Assembly: GCF_001010355.1 (NCBI RefSeq)
Contig: NZ_JPLA01000027.1
Span: 1-64,000, forward strand
Source: Dyella japonica DSM 16301
GTDB lineage: Bacteria; Pseudomonadota; Gammaproteobacteria; Xanthomonadales; Rhodanobacteraceae
Length of the DNA: 64,000 nt
Direction of reading: 5' to 3'
The translations under genes were made by a program, and so were the position numbers. How positions within the stretch are numbered: position 1 is the first letter of the stretch; each line of letters starts with the position of its first letter. Below, piece by piece: positions 56,014 through 64,000 of the stretch. The notes beneath the pieces were generated by a model. The model was not told the DNA's origin. It saw only the letters and a list, made by a program, of their open reading frames with translations, and searched no databases.

Positions 56014-57705
56014 TTACATCTTCTCCGGGGCACTGAGTCCCAGCAAATCCAAACCGTTGCGTATGACCTGGCGCGTGGCGAGCACCAGCGTGATGCGCGC
56101 GTTGCGCAGCTCGGCGTCGTCCACGATCCACTTGTGCTCGTGATAGTAACTGTGAAGCGAGCCGGCGAGTTCGCGCAGGTATTGCGCGATCAGGTGCGGT
56201 TCCAGATTGGCCGCTGCCGCCTCAACCACTTCGGCGTAGCGCGACAGCTCGGTGAACAGTGCCTGCTCGTGCTCGGTGTCCAGCCGCGACAGCTGGGCAA
56301 TGGCCGCCTTCGTGTCCACCGCCGGCAGACCGCGCTCGGCCAACTCCTCCAGCACGCGGCAGACGCGGGCATGGGCGTACTGGATGTAATAGACCGGATT
56401 GTCGTTGCTCTGCGAGCGGGCCAAGTCGATGTCGAACACCAGCTGCGAATCGGCCTTGCGCGCGATCAGGAAGTAGCGGGTCGCGTCGCGGCCGGCTTCC
56501 TCGATGAGATCGCGCAGGGTGAGGTAGCTGCCGGCGCGCTTGGAGAGTTTCACCTCTTCGCCGCCACGCATCACCGTCACCATCTGGTACAGCACGTAGT
56601 TCGGATAACCCTTGGGAATGCCGGTATCCAGCGCCTGCAGGCCCGCCTTCACGCGCGCCAGCGAGCCGTGATGATCGGACCCGAGCACGGTCACCGCGTT
56701 CACGTAACCGCGCTGCCACTTGGTCATGTGGTAGGCCACGTCCGGCACGAAATACGTATAGGTGCCGTCGGACTTGCGCATCACGCGGTCCTTGTCGTCA
56801 CCGTAGTCGGTGGAGCGCAGCCACAGGGCGCCGCCTTCCTCGTAGGTGTGGCCGTGGGCGACCAGCTCGCGCACGGTCTCGTCCACCTTGCCGTCGTTGT
56901 AGAGCGAGGACTCGAGGTAGTACACGTCAAAGCCGACGCCGAAAGCCGCCAGGTCCAGGTTCTGCTCGCGGCGCAGGTAGGCCACCGCAAAGTGGCGGAT
57001 CGCTTCCAGATCGTCGGGGTTCCTGGCGCCGGTGACCGCATGGCCTTCCACTTCGACGGTGTCGCCGTTGAGGTAGGACTGCGCTACGTCGGCGATGTAG
57101 TCGCCGCGGTAGCCGTCTTCCGGCCAGCCGGCGTCGTCCGGCGTCAGGCCGCGCACGCGCGCCTGGGTCGACACGGCCAGATTGTGGATCTGCACGCCGG
57201 CGTCGTTGTAGTAGAACTCGCGCCTCACCTTCCAACCGGTGGCGTCGAGCACGCGGGCGATGCAGTCACCCAGCACCGCGTTGCGGCCGTGACCGACGTG
57301 CAGCGGGCCGGTCGGGTTGGCCGAGACGAATTCCACGCCAGCCGTCACGCCCTTGCCGGTGCTGCTGCGGCCGTAGGCGTTGCCCTCGGCGAGCACCTGG
57401 CCCACTTCAGCGTGGTAGGCGCCGGGCGCGAGGAAGAAGTTGATGAAGCCGGGGCCGGCAATCTCCACCTTGCCCACCAGCCCATTGGCCGGCAGCGCCG
57501 CCACCAGCTTCTCGGCCAGCTCGCGCGGCTTGGCGCGCGCCGGCTTGGCCAGCAGCATCGCCGCGTTGGCGGCAAAGTCACCATGATCGCGGCTGCGCGT
57601 ACGCTCGATCACGAAGTGGGGCACTTCGAGCTCGGCGGGCAGGGTGGCGTCATTCTGCAGGGTACGAATGGCCTGCAGCAGCAGTTCGCGCAGCTGTTCT
57701 TTCAC
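56014..57705 (-). CDS. argS: Arginyl-tRNA synthetase
   Basis: 563 residues, the usual size. Class I signatures: [20 protein letters not shown] with the HVGH motif, and the KMSKS-like [12 protein letters not shown], which in ArgS is commonly degenerate. The N-terminal additional domain is about residues 1-90 and the DALR anticodon-binding domain is C-terminal. It charges tRNA-Arg. The SPOR-protein gene follows without a gap. Confidence 0.98.
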   Translation of the reverse strand: MKEQLRELLLQAIRTLQNDATLPAELEVPHFVIERTRSRDHGDFAANAAMLLAKPARAKPRELAEKLVAALPANGLVGKVEIAGPGFINFFLAPGAYHAEVGQVLAEGNAYGRSSTGKGVTAGVEFVSANPTGPLHVGHGRNAVLGDCIARVLDATGWKVRREFYYNDAGVQIHNLAVSTQARVRGLTPDDAGWPEDGYRGDYIADVAQSYLNGDTVEVEGHAVTGARNPDDLEAIRHFAVAYLRREQNLDLAAFGVGFDVYYLESSLYNDGKVDETVRELVAHGHTYEEGGALWLRSTDYGDDKDRVMRKSDGTYTYFVPDVAYHMTKWQRGYVNAVTVLGSDHHGSLARVKAGLQALDTGIPKGYPNYVLYQMVTVMRGGEEVKLSKRAGSYLTLRDLIEEAGRDATRYFLIARKADSQLVFDIDLARSQSNDNPVYYIQYAHARVCRVLEELAERGLPAVDTKAAIAQLSRLDTEHEQALFTELSRYAEVVEAAAANLEPHLIAQYLRELAGSLHSYYHEHKWIVDDAELRNARITLVLATRQVIRNGLDLLGLSAPEKM

Positions 57706-58060
57706 GGTAAGTGTCTGACGGCGATGGAACCCCTAATCCTATCAGACCAGGACCGGTCGAACCGGCTCCTGTGTGGCGTGCGGGCGTGCTGCGATGCAGT
57801 GGGGAAGTCTGTGGATAACTCTGTGGGGAATATCCGTTGCCGCTAGAGCCATCGCACGGTTTTCCCGACGGAAATGTCACCGTCACAAAAAATATCCAAC
57901 TAAATCAGGTGACTGCAGTGCACTTCTGCGGACCTCAAGAGAATGTGAACGGAAAGTGCCGTCTCAGCCCAAATGTGCATAAGTCACAGGACCCATGGTC
58001 CGTGCCGGCCTCGTGCATTTGTCACGATCCACGTCACGACGCTGTCATGCGGCAGCGCCA
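57706..58060. other. Region upstream of argS with repeated GTCAC motifs
   Basis: This stretch is partly A+T-rich (57880-57910) and holds the argS promoter plus the upstream region of the small RNA candidate. GTCAC occurs at 57876, 57882, 57983, 58021 and 58033, and GTCAT at 58044. One perfect DnaA-box-like sequence (TGTGGATAA, the complement of TTATCCACA) lies at 57810-57818, without the cluster needed for an origin. No protein-coding frame looks convincing. Confidence 0.5.
58019..58048 (+). promoter_or_regulatory. PhoB-box-like direct repeats before the small RNA candidate
   Basis: TTGTCAC (58019-58025), ACGTCAC (58031-58037) and CTGTCAT (58042-58048) repeat at 12- and 11-bp intervals; the last two are exactly 7-4-7, the form of a Pho box (CTGTCAT-N4-CTGTCAT). 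They end about 12 nt before a weak -10 (CACTAT, 58061-58066), where a Pho box would replace the -35. Alternative: sites for another activator. Confidence 0.4.
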
Positions 58061-58071
58061 CACTATCTCTC

Positions 58072-58180
58072 GTCCCCCAGGCACCTCCCCGCCGACGGGG
58101 GCAGGAGCACGCCGTTACTCTCCTTTCTCCCCACAAGACGGCCATACGGCGCGGATCTCCCCCCGCGCCGTTGTTTTTTT
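58072..58180 (+). ncRNA. Candidate small regulatory RNA with C-rich loops
   Basis: A terminator-ended stretch of about 109 nt between argS and radC, facing radC. Hairpin 1: CCCCC and GGGGG (58074-58078 / 58097-58101) enclose a GGC/GCC stem whose loop is ACCTCCCC. Hairpin 2: GCCGTT / GACGGC (58111-58116 / 58137-58142) with a loop containing TCTCCCC. Hairpin 3 is the terminator, loop ATCTCCCC. All three loops thus share YCUCCCC, complementary to GGGGAG-type ribosome binding sites. This resembles the C-rich-loop layout described for Xanthomonas sX13; homology is not shown. The promoter is weak by eye. Confidence 0.6.
58146..58180 (+). terminator. Rho-independent terminator of the small RNA candidate
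   Basis: ACGGCGCGG / CCGCGCCGT is a perfect 9-bp stem with loop ATCTCCCC, followed by TGTTTTTTT. It faces rightward; no protein gene lies upstream in that direction within 350 nt, so it terminates an otherwise unexplained transcript. Confidence 0.9.
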
Positions 58181-58202
58181 GAGCGTCAGAAAGTGCCGAT
58201 CG

Positions 58203-58220
58203 ATGTCAGCGCGCTGTCAC
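58203..58220. promoter_or_regulatory. Second GTCA direct-repeat pair near the end of radC
   Basis: ATGTCAG-CGCG-CTGTCAC is another 7-4-7 repeat, 23 nt after the terminator T tract and just past the radC stop. As an activator site it has no obvious promoter to serve; it may be chance in a GTCAC-rich spacer. Confidence 0.25.
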
Positions 58221-58225
58221 CGCGG

Positions 58226-58897
58226 CTAGATCAGCCCCAGCATCGCCATTGACACCGGCTCGCCGCTACCGATCACCAGATGATCGAGCACCCGCACGCC
58301 GACCAGCTCGAGGGCGTCCCGCAGTTGCCGGGTGATGGTGCGATCGGCCGCGCTCGGTTCGGCCACGCCGCTGGGATGGTTGTGGGCCAGGATCACGGCC
58401 GACGCGTTGTGGCGCAGACAGGCCCGCACCACCTCCCGTGGATGCACGTTGGCGCTGTCGACGGTGCCGCGGAAAAGTTCTTCGAAGGCGAGCACACGGT
58501 GGCGGTTGTCCAGGAACAGGCAGCCAAACACCTCGTAGGGCAGGTAGCGCAGCTTGGCGCTGAGGTAGCTGCCGCTTTCGCGCGGGTTGCCGAGCGGACG
58601 GCGATCGGTGAGCTGTTCGGCCAGCGTGCGCCGCGCCAGTTCGAGGGCCGCGATCAGGCGGGCGCGCTTGGCCGGGCCGATGCCGCGCAGGCGCAGCGTG
58701 TCACCCGGATCGCTGAGCAGGGCAGCCAGGCCTCCGCTGACGACCAGCAGTTCGCGGGCCAGCGCAATGGCATCCTTGCCGACCACCCCGCTGCCCAGCA
58801 GCACGGCGATCAGTTCGGCATCGGAGAGGGCGCCGCAGCCGCGCGCCAGCAGTTTTTCTCGTGGGCGTTCGCCCTCGGGCCATTGATGGATGCTCAT
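58226..58897 (-). CDS. radC: RadC-family JAMM/MPN+ metalloprotein
   Basis: 223 residues from MSIHQWPEGERPREKLL, the usual RadC start; an in-frame start 12 codons upstream is less likely. An N-terminal helix-hairpin-helix-like part (LRLRGIGPAKRARLIAALELARR) precedes the JAMM domain with zinc ligands in LAHNHPSGVAEPSAAD. Despite the name its role in repair is not settled. In many relatives radC is divergent from coaBC; here a three-gene insert lies between them. Confidence 0.94.
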   Translation of the reverse strand: MSIHQWPEGERPREKLLARGCGALSDAELIAVLLGSGVVGKDAIALARELLVVSGGLAALLSDPGDTLRLRGIGPAKRARLIAALELARRTLAEQLTDRRPLGNPRESGSYLSAKLRYLPYEVFGCLFLDNRHRVLAFEELFRGTVDSANVHPREVVRACLRHNASAVILAHNHPSGVAEPSAADRTITRQLRDALELVGVRVLDHLVIGSGEPVSMAMLGLI

Positions 58898-58977
58898 CGG
58901 AACAGCCTGCCGACCGATGCTAAGCGTGCCCATCGGCGTGCGGCGGAGCGCACGTGGGCATGCGTGCCGACGAAGAG

Positions 58978-59880
58978 TCAGTTTGTCGGCGGAAACCGGG
59001 CCGCGAATTCACCGCTCAGCCAGTCGATAAAGACCCGCACGCGCGGCGAGAGCTGACGGTTCTGCGGATACAGCACGTAGACCGGCGACGGCGTGGGCGG
59101 GCATCGCGCCAGCACTTCCACCAGGGTGCCGCGGGCAAGGTCGTCCTGGACGCGATAGCAGGGCACCTGGATCAGGCCCAGCCCAAGGCGGGCCGTGGCC
59201 ACATACATTTCCGCGCCCGCCACGCTCACGGCATGGGGCAACAGGCATTCGCGCACGCTGCCCTCCACGCAAAACTCCAGCGGCAGTGCGCTACCGGAAG
59301 CGGAGGAGACGAAGGCCACCATCTGGTGTCCCTCCAGATCATCCGGCGATGTCGGCGTGCCATGGCGTTCCAGATAGGCCGGGCTCGCATAGGTGCCTTC
59401 CACCAGAGAAGCGATCTGCCGGCCGATCATGCTGCTGTCGGTGGGTTTGCCCACGCGCAGCACGCAATCGACGCCTTCGCGGACCAGGTCGACGTAGCGG
59501 TCGCCCTCGCCGATGCGCAGCTGGATGCCGGGATAACGCGCCAGAAACCCGGGCAGCCCGGGCAGCATGAAATGGCGGGCCAGCACGCTGTGCACGTCCA
59601 CCCGCAACAGGCCGCTGGGCCGCGCTCCGGTGAAGGCGGCCTCGGCCTCCTCGATCTCGGCCAGGATGCTCAGGCAGCGCTGGTAATAGGCCTCGCCGTC
59701 CAGGGTGGCCCGCACCTGTCGGGTGGTGCGCTCCAGCAGCCGCACACCCAGCCGGGCTTCCAGGCGCTTGACCACTTCGGTGACGGTGGAGCGCGGCAGT
59801 TCCAGATCCTGCGCGGCCAAGGTGAAGCTGCGGCGCTCCACGATGCGGGCGAACAGGCGCATGGCATCGACCTTATCCAC
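58978..59880 (-). CDS. LysR-family transcriptional regulator
   Basis: 300 residues with an N-terminal winged helix-turn-helix (LAAQDLELPRSTVTEVVKRLEARLG) and a substrate-binding domain of the CrgA/DmlR type. It is divergent from two short-chain dehydrogenase genes, which it probably controls through the ATCCG-N11-CGGAT site in the 114-bp spacer. Confidence 0.93.
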   Translation of the reverse strand: MDKVDAMRLFARIVERRSFTLAAQDLELPRSTVTEVVKRLEARLGVRLLERTTRQVRATLDGEAYYQRCLSILAEIEEAEAAFTGARPSGLLRVDVHSVLARHFMLPGLPGFLARYPGIQLRIGEGDRYVDLVREGVDCVLRVGKPTDSSMIGRQIASLVEGTYASPAYLERHGTPTSPDDLEGHQMVAFVSSASGSALPLEFCVEGSVRECLLPHAVSVAGAEMYVATARLGLGLIQVPCYRVQDDLARGTLVEVLARCPPTPSPVYVLYPQNRQLSPRVRVFIDWLSGEFAARFPPTN

Positions 59881-59890
59881 TGTTCGCTCT

Positions 59891-59911
59891 ATCCGAATGA
59901 TGATGACGGAT
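59891..59911. promoter_or_regulatory. LysR-type operator ATCCG-N11-CGGAT
   Basis: ATCCG at 59891-59895 and CGGAT at 59907-59911 are perfect inverted arms 11 nt apart, in the LysR/SDR divergent spacer; an imperfect further ATCCG..CGGA follows at 59923-59936. This geometry suits a LysR tetramer. Confidence 0.6.
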
Positions 59912-59994
59912 TTAAGCAGATTATCCGGCGGACGGAAAAGACCATCCTTTGCTCACCCCGACAAACGGTCGGCCCCTCCCAAAGGATGCTCCCC

Positions 59995-60735
59995 ATGTCT
60001 GCACACAATTCCAAAGTTGCCATTGTCACTGGCGCCTCCCGCGGTATCGGCGCAGCGGTCGCCGAACGTCTGGCTCGCGATGGCTTTACGGTGGTCATCA
60101 ACTATGCCGGCGATGCCGCTGCCGCCGAGGCGCTGGCCCGCAAGATCGAAGGCGCCGGCGGCCACGCGCTGACCGCGCAAGCCGACGTGGCCGACCCGGT
60201 GGCGGTGCGCCGGATGTTCGACGCGGCCGAAACCGCGTTCGGCGGCGTCGACGTGCTGGTCAACAACGCCGGCATCATGCAGCTGGCGCCAATCAGCGAT
60301 ACCGACGACGAGTTGTTCGATCGCACCATCGCGATCAACCTCAAGGGCAGCTTCAACACGCTGCGCGAAGCAGGCAAACGCCTGCGCCAGGGTGGCCGCA
60401 TCGTCAACTTCTCCACCAGCGTGGTCGGCCTCAACTTCCCCAACTACGGCGTCTACGTGGCCACCAAGGCCGCGGTGGAATCGATGACGCACGTGCTGTC
60501 CAAGGAGCTGCGCGGCCGCGCCATCACGGTCAATGCGGTGGCGCCGGGCCCGACGGCCACCGACTTGTTCCTCAAGGGCAAGACGCAGGAACAGATCGAC
60601 CAGCTCGCCAAGGCCGCGCCGCTGGAGCGCCTGGGCACGCCCGATGACATCGCCAGCGTCGTGTCCTTCCTCGCCGGCCCCGACGGCAGCTGGGTCAACG
60701 GCCAGGTGCTGCGCGCCAACGGCGGCCTCGTCTGA
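59995..60735 (+). CDS. Short-chain dehydrogenase/reductase
   Basis: 246 residues from an ATG with AAAGGA upstream. Classical SDR motifs: TGASRGIG for NAD(P) binding, NNAGI, catalytic Ser in NFSTSVVG and YVATK. The C-terminal APGPTATDLFLKGKTQEQ is common in FabG-like oxidoreductases of unknown substrate. First gene of a two-SDR unit opposite LysR. Confidence 0.92.
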   Translation: MSAHNSKVAIVTGASRGIGAAVAERLARDGFTVVINYAGDAAAAEALARKIEGAGGHALTAQADVADPVAVRRMFDAAETAFGGVDVLVNNAGIMQLAPISDTDDELFDRTIAINLKGSFNTLREAGKRLRQGGRIVNFSTSVVGLNFPNYGVYVATKAAVESMTHVLSKELRGRAITVNAVAPGPTATDLFLKGKTQEQIDQLAKAAPLERLGTPDDIASVVSFLAGPDGSWVNGQVLRANGGLV

Positions 60736-60782
60736 TTCCACTTACCCGCATCGCCACGCGATGCCTTTCTGGAGAACGCATC

Positions 60783-61682
60783 ATGAAGTACGTCATTGTC
60801 ATCACCGGCGCTTCCAGCGGCTTCGGCCTGATGAGCGCCCGCGCACTGGCCCATGCCGGTCACACCGTCTACGCCGGCATGCGCGAAACGGCCGGCCGCA
60901 ATGCGGACCGCGTGGCCGACATGCAGCGCTATGCACAGGAACAAGGGGTGGACTTGCGTGCCATCGAAATGGACGTGGCCTCGCAACCGTCGGTGGATGC
61001 CGCTATCGCCCAGATCGTGGCCGAGCATCGGCAACTGGATGTGGTGATCCACAATGCGGGGCACATGTCCTACGGTCCGGCCGAAGCCTTCCTGCCGGAA
61101 CAGTTCGCCCAGCTCTACGACACCAATGTGCTGAGCACGCAGCGCGTCAACCGCGCGGCCCTGCCGCAGTTGCGCAAGCAAGGGCGCGGGCTGGTGGTGT
61201 GGGTGTCCTCCAGCAGCGTGCGCGGCGGCACGCCGCCGTACCTGGCGCCGTACTTTGCCGCCAAGGCAGGTATGGATTCGCTGGCGGTGAGCTATGCCGG
61301 CGAGCTGGCGCGCTGGGGCATCGAGACCTCCATCGTGGTGCCTGGCGCCTTCACCAAGGGCACCAACCACTTCGCCCATGCCGGTGCGCCGGCGGATGTG
61401 TCGGTTGCCAAGATCTACGCGGAAGGTCCGACCCGCGATTTCAGCGAAGTGGCCTTCAAGGGACTGGCCTCGCTGGAACCCGCCGATGCCGATCCCGAAG
61501 CGGTCGCCCGGGCCATCGTCGAGGTGGTGGATAAGCCTTTCGGCAAGCGCCCGTTCCGCGTGCACATCGATCCGTCGGAGGATGGCGCCGAGATCGTCAA
61601 CGGCGTGGCCGATCGTGTCCGTGCGGAGCTGCTGCGCCGCATCGGTCTGGACGACATCCTTCATCCGCGCGTGACGGCCTGA
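60783..61682 (+). CDS. Short-chain dehydrogenase/reductase, extended C-terminus
   Basis: 299 residues starting 47 nt after the previous SDR stop. The NAD(P) motif is TGASSGFG; the catalytic Ser lies in WVSSSSVRG and the active site is YLAPYFAAK. The tail of about 60 residues beyond the core (EVVDKPFGKRPFRVHIDPSEDG) matches SDRs annotated as retinol dehydrogenase-like, but substrate is unknown. Probably co-transcribed with the preceding SDR. Confidence 0.9.
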   Translation: MKYVIVITGASSGFGLMSARALAHAGHTVYAGMRETAGRNADRVADMQRYAQEQGVDLRAIEMDVASQPSVDAAIAQIVAEHRQLDVVIHNAGHMSYGPAEAFLPEQFAQLYDTNVLSTQRVNRAALPQLRKQGRGLVVWVSSSSVRGGTPPYLAPYFAAKAGMDSLAVSYAGELARWGIETSIVVPGAFTKGTNHFAHAGAPADVSVAKIYAEGPTRDFSEVAFKGLASLEPADADPEAVARAIVEVVDKPFGKRPFRVHIDPSEDGAEIVNGVADRVRAELLRRIGLDDILHPRVTA

Positions 61683-61782
61683 GCGCAAGGCGGGCGGTCA
61701 TGAGCCGCCCGCCTCACTTTTACCGAGCAGGACGAATGATTCCGGTAAGCTACCGCCCCAAACGGTAGTCAGGCCCAATCAC

Positions 61783-62988
61783 ATGAGTCTTGCCCAACGC
61801 CGCATCCTGCTGGGCGTGTCCGGCGGCATCGCTGCCTATAAATCCTGCGAACTGGTCCGTCGCCTGGGCGACCTCGACGCCGTGGTGCGCGTGGTGATGA
61901 CCGAAAACGCTGCCCACTTCGTCAGTGCCACGACGTTCCAGGCGCTGTCCGGCCGGCCGGTGCGCACCAGTCTGTGGGACGCCGAAGCCGAAGCGGCGAT
62001 GGGTCATATCGAGCTCGCCCGCTGGGCGGAGCGCATCATCATCGCGCCGGCGAGTGCCGATCTGATCGCGCGTCTCGCCCACGGCATGGCGAACGACCTG
62101 CTCACCACCGTCTGCCTGGCCAGCGCCGCGCCGCTCTATGTCGCGCCCGCCATGAACCAACAGATGTGGGCGCATCCGGCAGTGCAGGCCAATGTGGACA
62201 TCCTGCGCCAGCGTGGCGTGCATATCCTCGGACCAGCATCGGGCGACCAGGCCTGCGGCGATATCGGTTCGGGCCGCATGCTCGAACCCCTGGAGCTGCG
62301 CGAAGCCATCGTCGCCTCCTTCGGCGCACAGGTTCTGCGCGGGTTGAAGGTGGTGGTGAGTGCCGGCCCCACCTATGAAGACATCGATCCGGTACGTTTC
62401 ATCGGCAACCGCAGTTCCGGCCGCATGGGTTTTGCCGTCGCCGAAGCGGCCGCGCAAGCCGGCGCCCAGGTCACCCTGGTGGCCGGCCCGGTGAGCATGG
62501 CGACGCCGCCGGGGATGGCGAGCCGCATCGATGTGCGCAGCGCCGCCCAGATGCGCGATGCGGTGGTGGCTGCCTGTGCCGGCGCGGACATCTATATCGC
62601 CGCCGCCGCGGTGGGTGATTACCGACCGGCCGAAGTGGCCGATCACAAGCTGAAAAAGCACGACGGCGCGCCGCTGGAACTGCGTCTGGCCGAGAATCCG
62701 GACATCCTCGCCACGCTGGCTGCGCAAACCGTGCGCCCCTTCTTGGTCGGATTCGCCGCGGAAACGCATGATGTGGAGCGATACGCGCAAGACAAACTCA
62801 AGCGCAAAGGATTGGACATGATTGCCGCCAACCAGGTGGGCGGTGGCCTCGGATTCGAAGCCGCCGACAATGCCCTCACACTCTATGGTCCCGACGGGGC
62901 CATCGAATTGCCGCGTGCGTCCAAGACCGAACTGGCACGTCAGCTGGTGGCGAAAGTGGCCGAGCGTTACCGGGCGGTGCGCCAGTGA
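61783..62988 (+). CDS. coaBC: Bifunctional phosphopantothenoylcysteine decarboxylase/synthetase
   Basis: 401 residues. The CoaC half (about 1-185) has the flavin-binding [10 protein letters not shown] start, [13 protein letters not shown] and the catalytic Cys in [13 protein letters not shown]. The CoaB half has [15 protein letters not shown] and the AVGDYRP..DHKLKK segment. It catalyses two steps of coenzyme A synthesis from 4'-phosphopantothenate. Its stop overlaps the dut GTG, the start of a conserved coaBC-dut-algC unit. Confidence 0.97.
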   Translation: MSLAQRRILLGVSGGIAAYKSCELVRRLGDLDAVVRVVMTENAAHFVSATTFQALSGRPVRTSLWDAEAEAAMGHIELARWAERIIIAPASADLIARLAHGMANDLLTTVCLASAAPLYVAPAMNQQMWAHPAVQANVDILRQRGVHILGPASGDQACGDIGSGRMLEPLELREAIVASFGAQVLRGLKVVVSAGPTYEDIDPVRFIGNRSSGRMGFAVAEAAAQAGAQVTLVAGPVSMATPPGMASRIDVRSAAQMRDAVVAACAGADIYIAAAAVGDYRPAEVADHKLKKHDGAPLELRLAENPDILATLAAQTVRPFLVGFAAETHDVERYAQDKLKRKGLDMIAANQVGGGLGFEAADNALTLYGPDGAIELPRASKTELARQLVAKVAERYRAVRQ

Positions 62989-63455
62989 CGGGTGGCATCG
63001 GCGTCGACGTCGAGCTGAAGATCCTCGATCCGCGCCTGGGCGATGCCATTCCCCTGCCGCAGGCCGCCACCATCGGCAGCGCCGGCATGGACCTGCGTGC
63101 CGCCATCGAGGCGCCGCTGACCCTGCAGCCGGGCGAAAGCGTGCTGGTGCCCAGCGGCATGGCCATCCATATCGGCGATCCGGGCTGGTGTGCGCTGATC
63201 GTGCCGCGTTCGGGGCTGGGACATAAACACGGTCTGGTGATGGGCAACCTGGTGGGCGTGATCGATGCCGATTACCAGGGCCCGTTGATGATTTCCTGCT
63301 GGAACCGCGGCACGCAGCCCTACACCATCGAGGTGGGCGATCGCATCGCCCAGCTGCTGCTGGTGCCGGTGGCGCAGGCGCGGTTGAAGGTGGTGCAGGA
63401 GTTTGCGCCGTCGCAGCGGGGCGAGGGCGGGTTCGGTTCGACCGGAGTCAACTGA
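62985..63455 (+). CDS. dut: dUTP diphosphatase
   Basis: 156 residues from a GTG that overlaps the coaBC stop (GTGA). All five dUTPase motifs are visible: [31 protein letters not shown] and the C-terminal GFGSTG. The trimeric enzyme hydrolyses dUTP to dUMP, preventing uracil misincorporation and supplying thymidylate synthesis. The coupling to coaBC is conserved in gammaproteobacteria. Confidence 0.97.
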   Translation: MTGGIGVDVELKILDPRLGDAIPLPQAATIGSAGMDLRAAIEAPLTLQPGESVLVPSGMAIHIGDPGWCALIVPRSGLGHKHGLVMGNLVGVIDADYQGPLMISCWNRGTQPYTIEVGDRIAQLLLVPVAQARLKVVQEFAPSQRGEGGFGSTGVN

Positions 63456-63522
63456 GTGCAAAGTGGTGCGGGCGCTTGCGTCCGCATGGGAAGCGACCAG
63501 ATAGCCTGTGCGGGGACAGGAC

Positions 63523-64000
63523 ATGGCCAACATCTTCAACGTCGGTAGCCGAAGTTTCGCCGGATCTGTCGACGGGCGACGGCTGCTGCCGTTCGCCGCG
63601 GGTACCTTGCTGGTGCTCGCTGGCCTGTTCTGCCTCTGGCAGACCTGGCAGATCTTCGACGAAGGCAACGCGATCGAGCGTGTGCACGCCGCCCAGAAGC
63701 AGGCCGCGGATGCGCTGGCGGCGGATATCGCCAGCGAGCGCGGGCACGTGGAAGCCGCGGTGCACTCGCTGGATCCGGCCAGCATCGTGGCCGATCCAGC
63801 CCAGGCCGCCACCGAACTGCGTCACCTCCTGCCCCAGGCACTGGCGGTGGATGTCTATAGCGGTGGCCTCGACGAGGTGCTGCACGCGAACTATCGAGTG
63901 TTCGGCTACGGCAAGGCGGCGCAGCTGATGGCGGCGCAGACTGCGGACGGCAAGCCGTTGGCGCAGACGGTCCCGGATGCCAAGGGCACCCGCGTGCTTG
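63523..64000 (+). CDS. algC: N-terminal extension of AlgC-like phosphomannomutase/phosphoglucomutase (truncated)
   Basis: An open frame of 159 codons runs from the ATG (GGGGACAGG upstream) to the window edge. It opens MANIFNVGSRSFAGSVDGRR, has one membrane helix (LLPFAAGTLLVLAGLFCLW) and then a polar helical/alpha-beta region. The mutase domain itself is beyond the edge. The call rests on the coaBC-dut-algC order and on the known membrane-anchored extension of AlgC-like proteins in Xanthomonadales. Such enzymes feed lipopolysaccharide and exopolysaccharide synthesis. Confidence 0.7.
   Translation, partial: MANIFNVGSRSFAGSVDGRRLLPFAAGTLLVLAGLFCLWQTWQIFDEGNAIERVHAAQKQAADALAADIASERGHVEAAVHSLDPASIVADPAQAATELRHLLPQALAVDVYSGGLDEVLHANYRVFGYGKAAQLMAAQTADGKPLAQTVPDAKGTRVL

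Noticed and set aside
57810-57818. DnaA box (TTATCCACA on the minus strand) as a sign of a replication origin
   Set aside because: Only one good box is seen, with no cluster, no dnaA/dnaN/gidA neighbours and no A+T-rich unwinding array. Chance or a local DnaA site is more likely.
55189-57846. Long rightward open frame opposite argS and the SPOR gene
   Set aside because: It spans two well-identified genes in antisense and shows no family, signal or initiation region of its own.

Overview
The window looks like a chromosomal segment of a high-G+C gammaproteobacterium of the order Xanthomonadales, most likely a Rhodanobacteraceae member (Dyella/Luteibacter/Rhodanobacter-like). This rests on the coaBC-dut-algC order at the right end, an algC product with a long membrane-anchored N-terminal extension, the divergent speE/speA pair, and many LysR regulators and glycoside hydrolases. 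The genus is an inference. I see no rRNA, tRNA, CRISPR array, insertion sequence or prophage.

Left part (1-12 kb): the start of a leftward membrane-anchored gene, a divergent LysR gene, two large secreted proteins that share an FG-GAP/VCBS-like C-terminal repeat module (a beta-propeller/Ig-like protein and a sedolisin protease), uppP, a convergent response regulator/histidine kinase pair, and glnA behind a good sigma-54 promoter with two upstream TTGGTGC half-sites.

12-34 kb is accessory and metabolic: an M23 peptidase, a divergent GH39/GH43 pair around a LacI-type operator, a FUSC transporter, a double-retropepsin/TPR protein, a serine hydrolase, an MFS transporter, LysR, an alpha/beta hydrolase, a PepSY-like protein, a membrane-anchored GH30, a fasciclin protein, two coupled small ORFs, a methyltransferase, an aldo/keto reductase and a DJ-1/PfpI protein.

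34-49 kb: ntrB-ntrC (whose products should act on the glnA promoter in this same window), a GNAT, a PAS-GGDEF-EAL protein, a thiolase, a TonB-like protein, a REPIN-type repeat cluster, a phospholipase D-like lipoprotein, sixA-yceI and an orphan ParA.

49-64 kb: speE/speA, a 3-hydroxybutyrate dehydrogenase/acetoacetate decarboxylase/patatin operon (polyhydroxybutyrate or ketone-body metabolism), a hydroxyisobutyrate dehydrogenase-type enzyme, a second REPIN, argS with a SPOR protein, a strong candidate small RNA, radC, a LysR/SDR cassette, coaBC-dut, and the truncated start of algC.

The most interesting unannotated signal is at about 58.0-58.2 kb between argS and radC. It is a terminator-ended transcript candidate whose hairpins expose C-rich, anti-Shine-Dalgarno-like loops, preceded by GTCAC-type direct repeats in a PhoB-box-like 7-4-7 arrangement.
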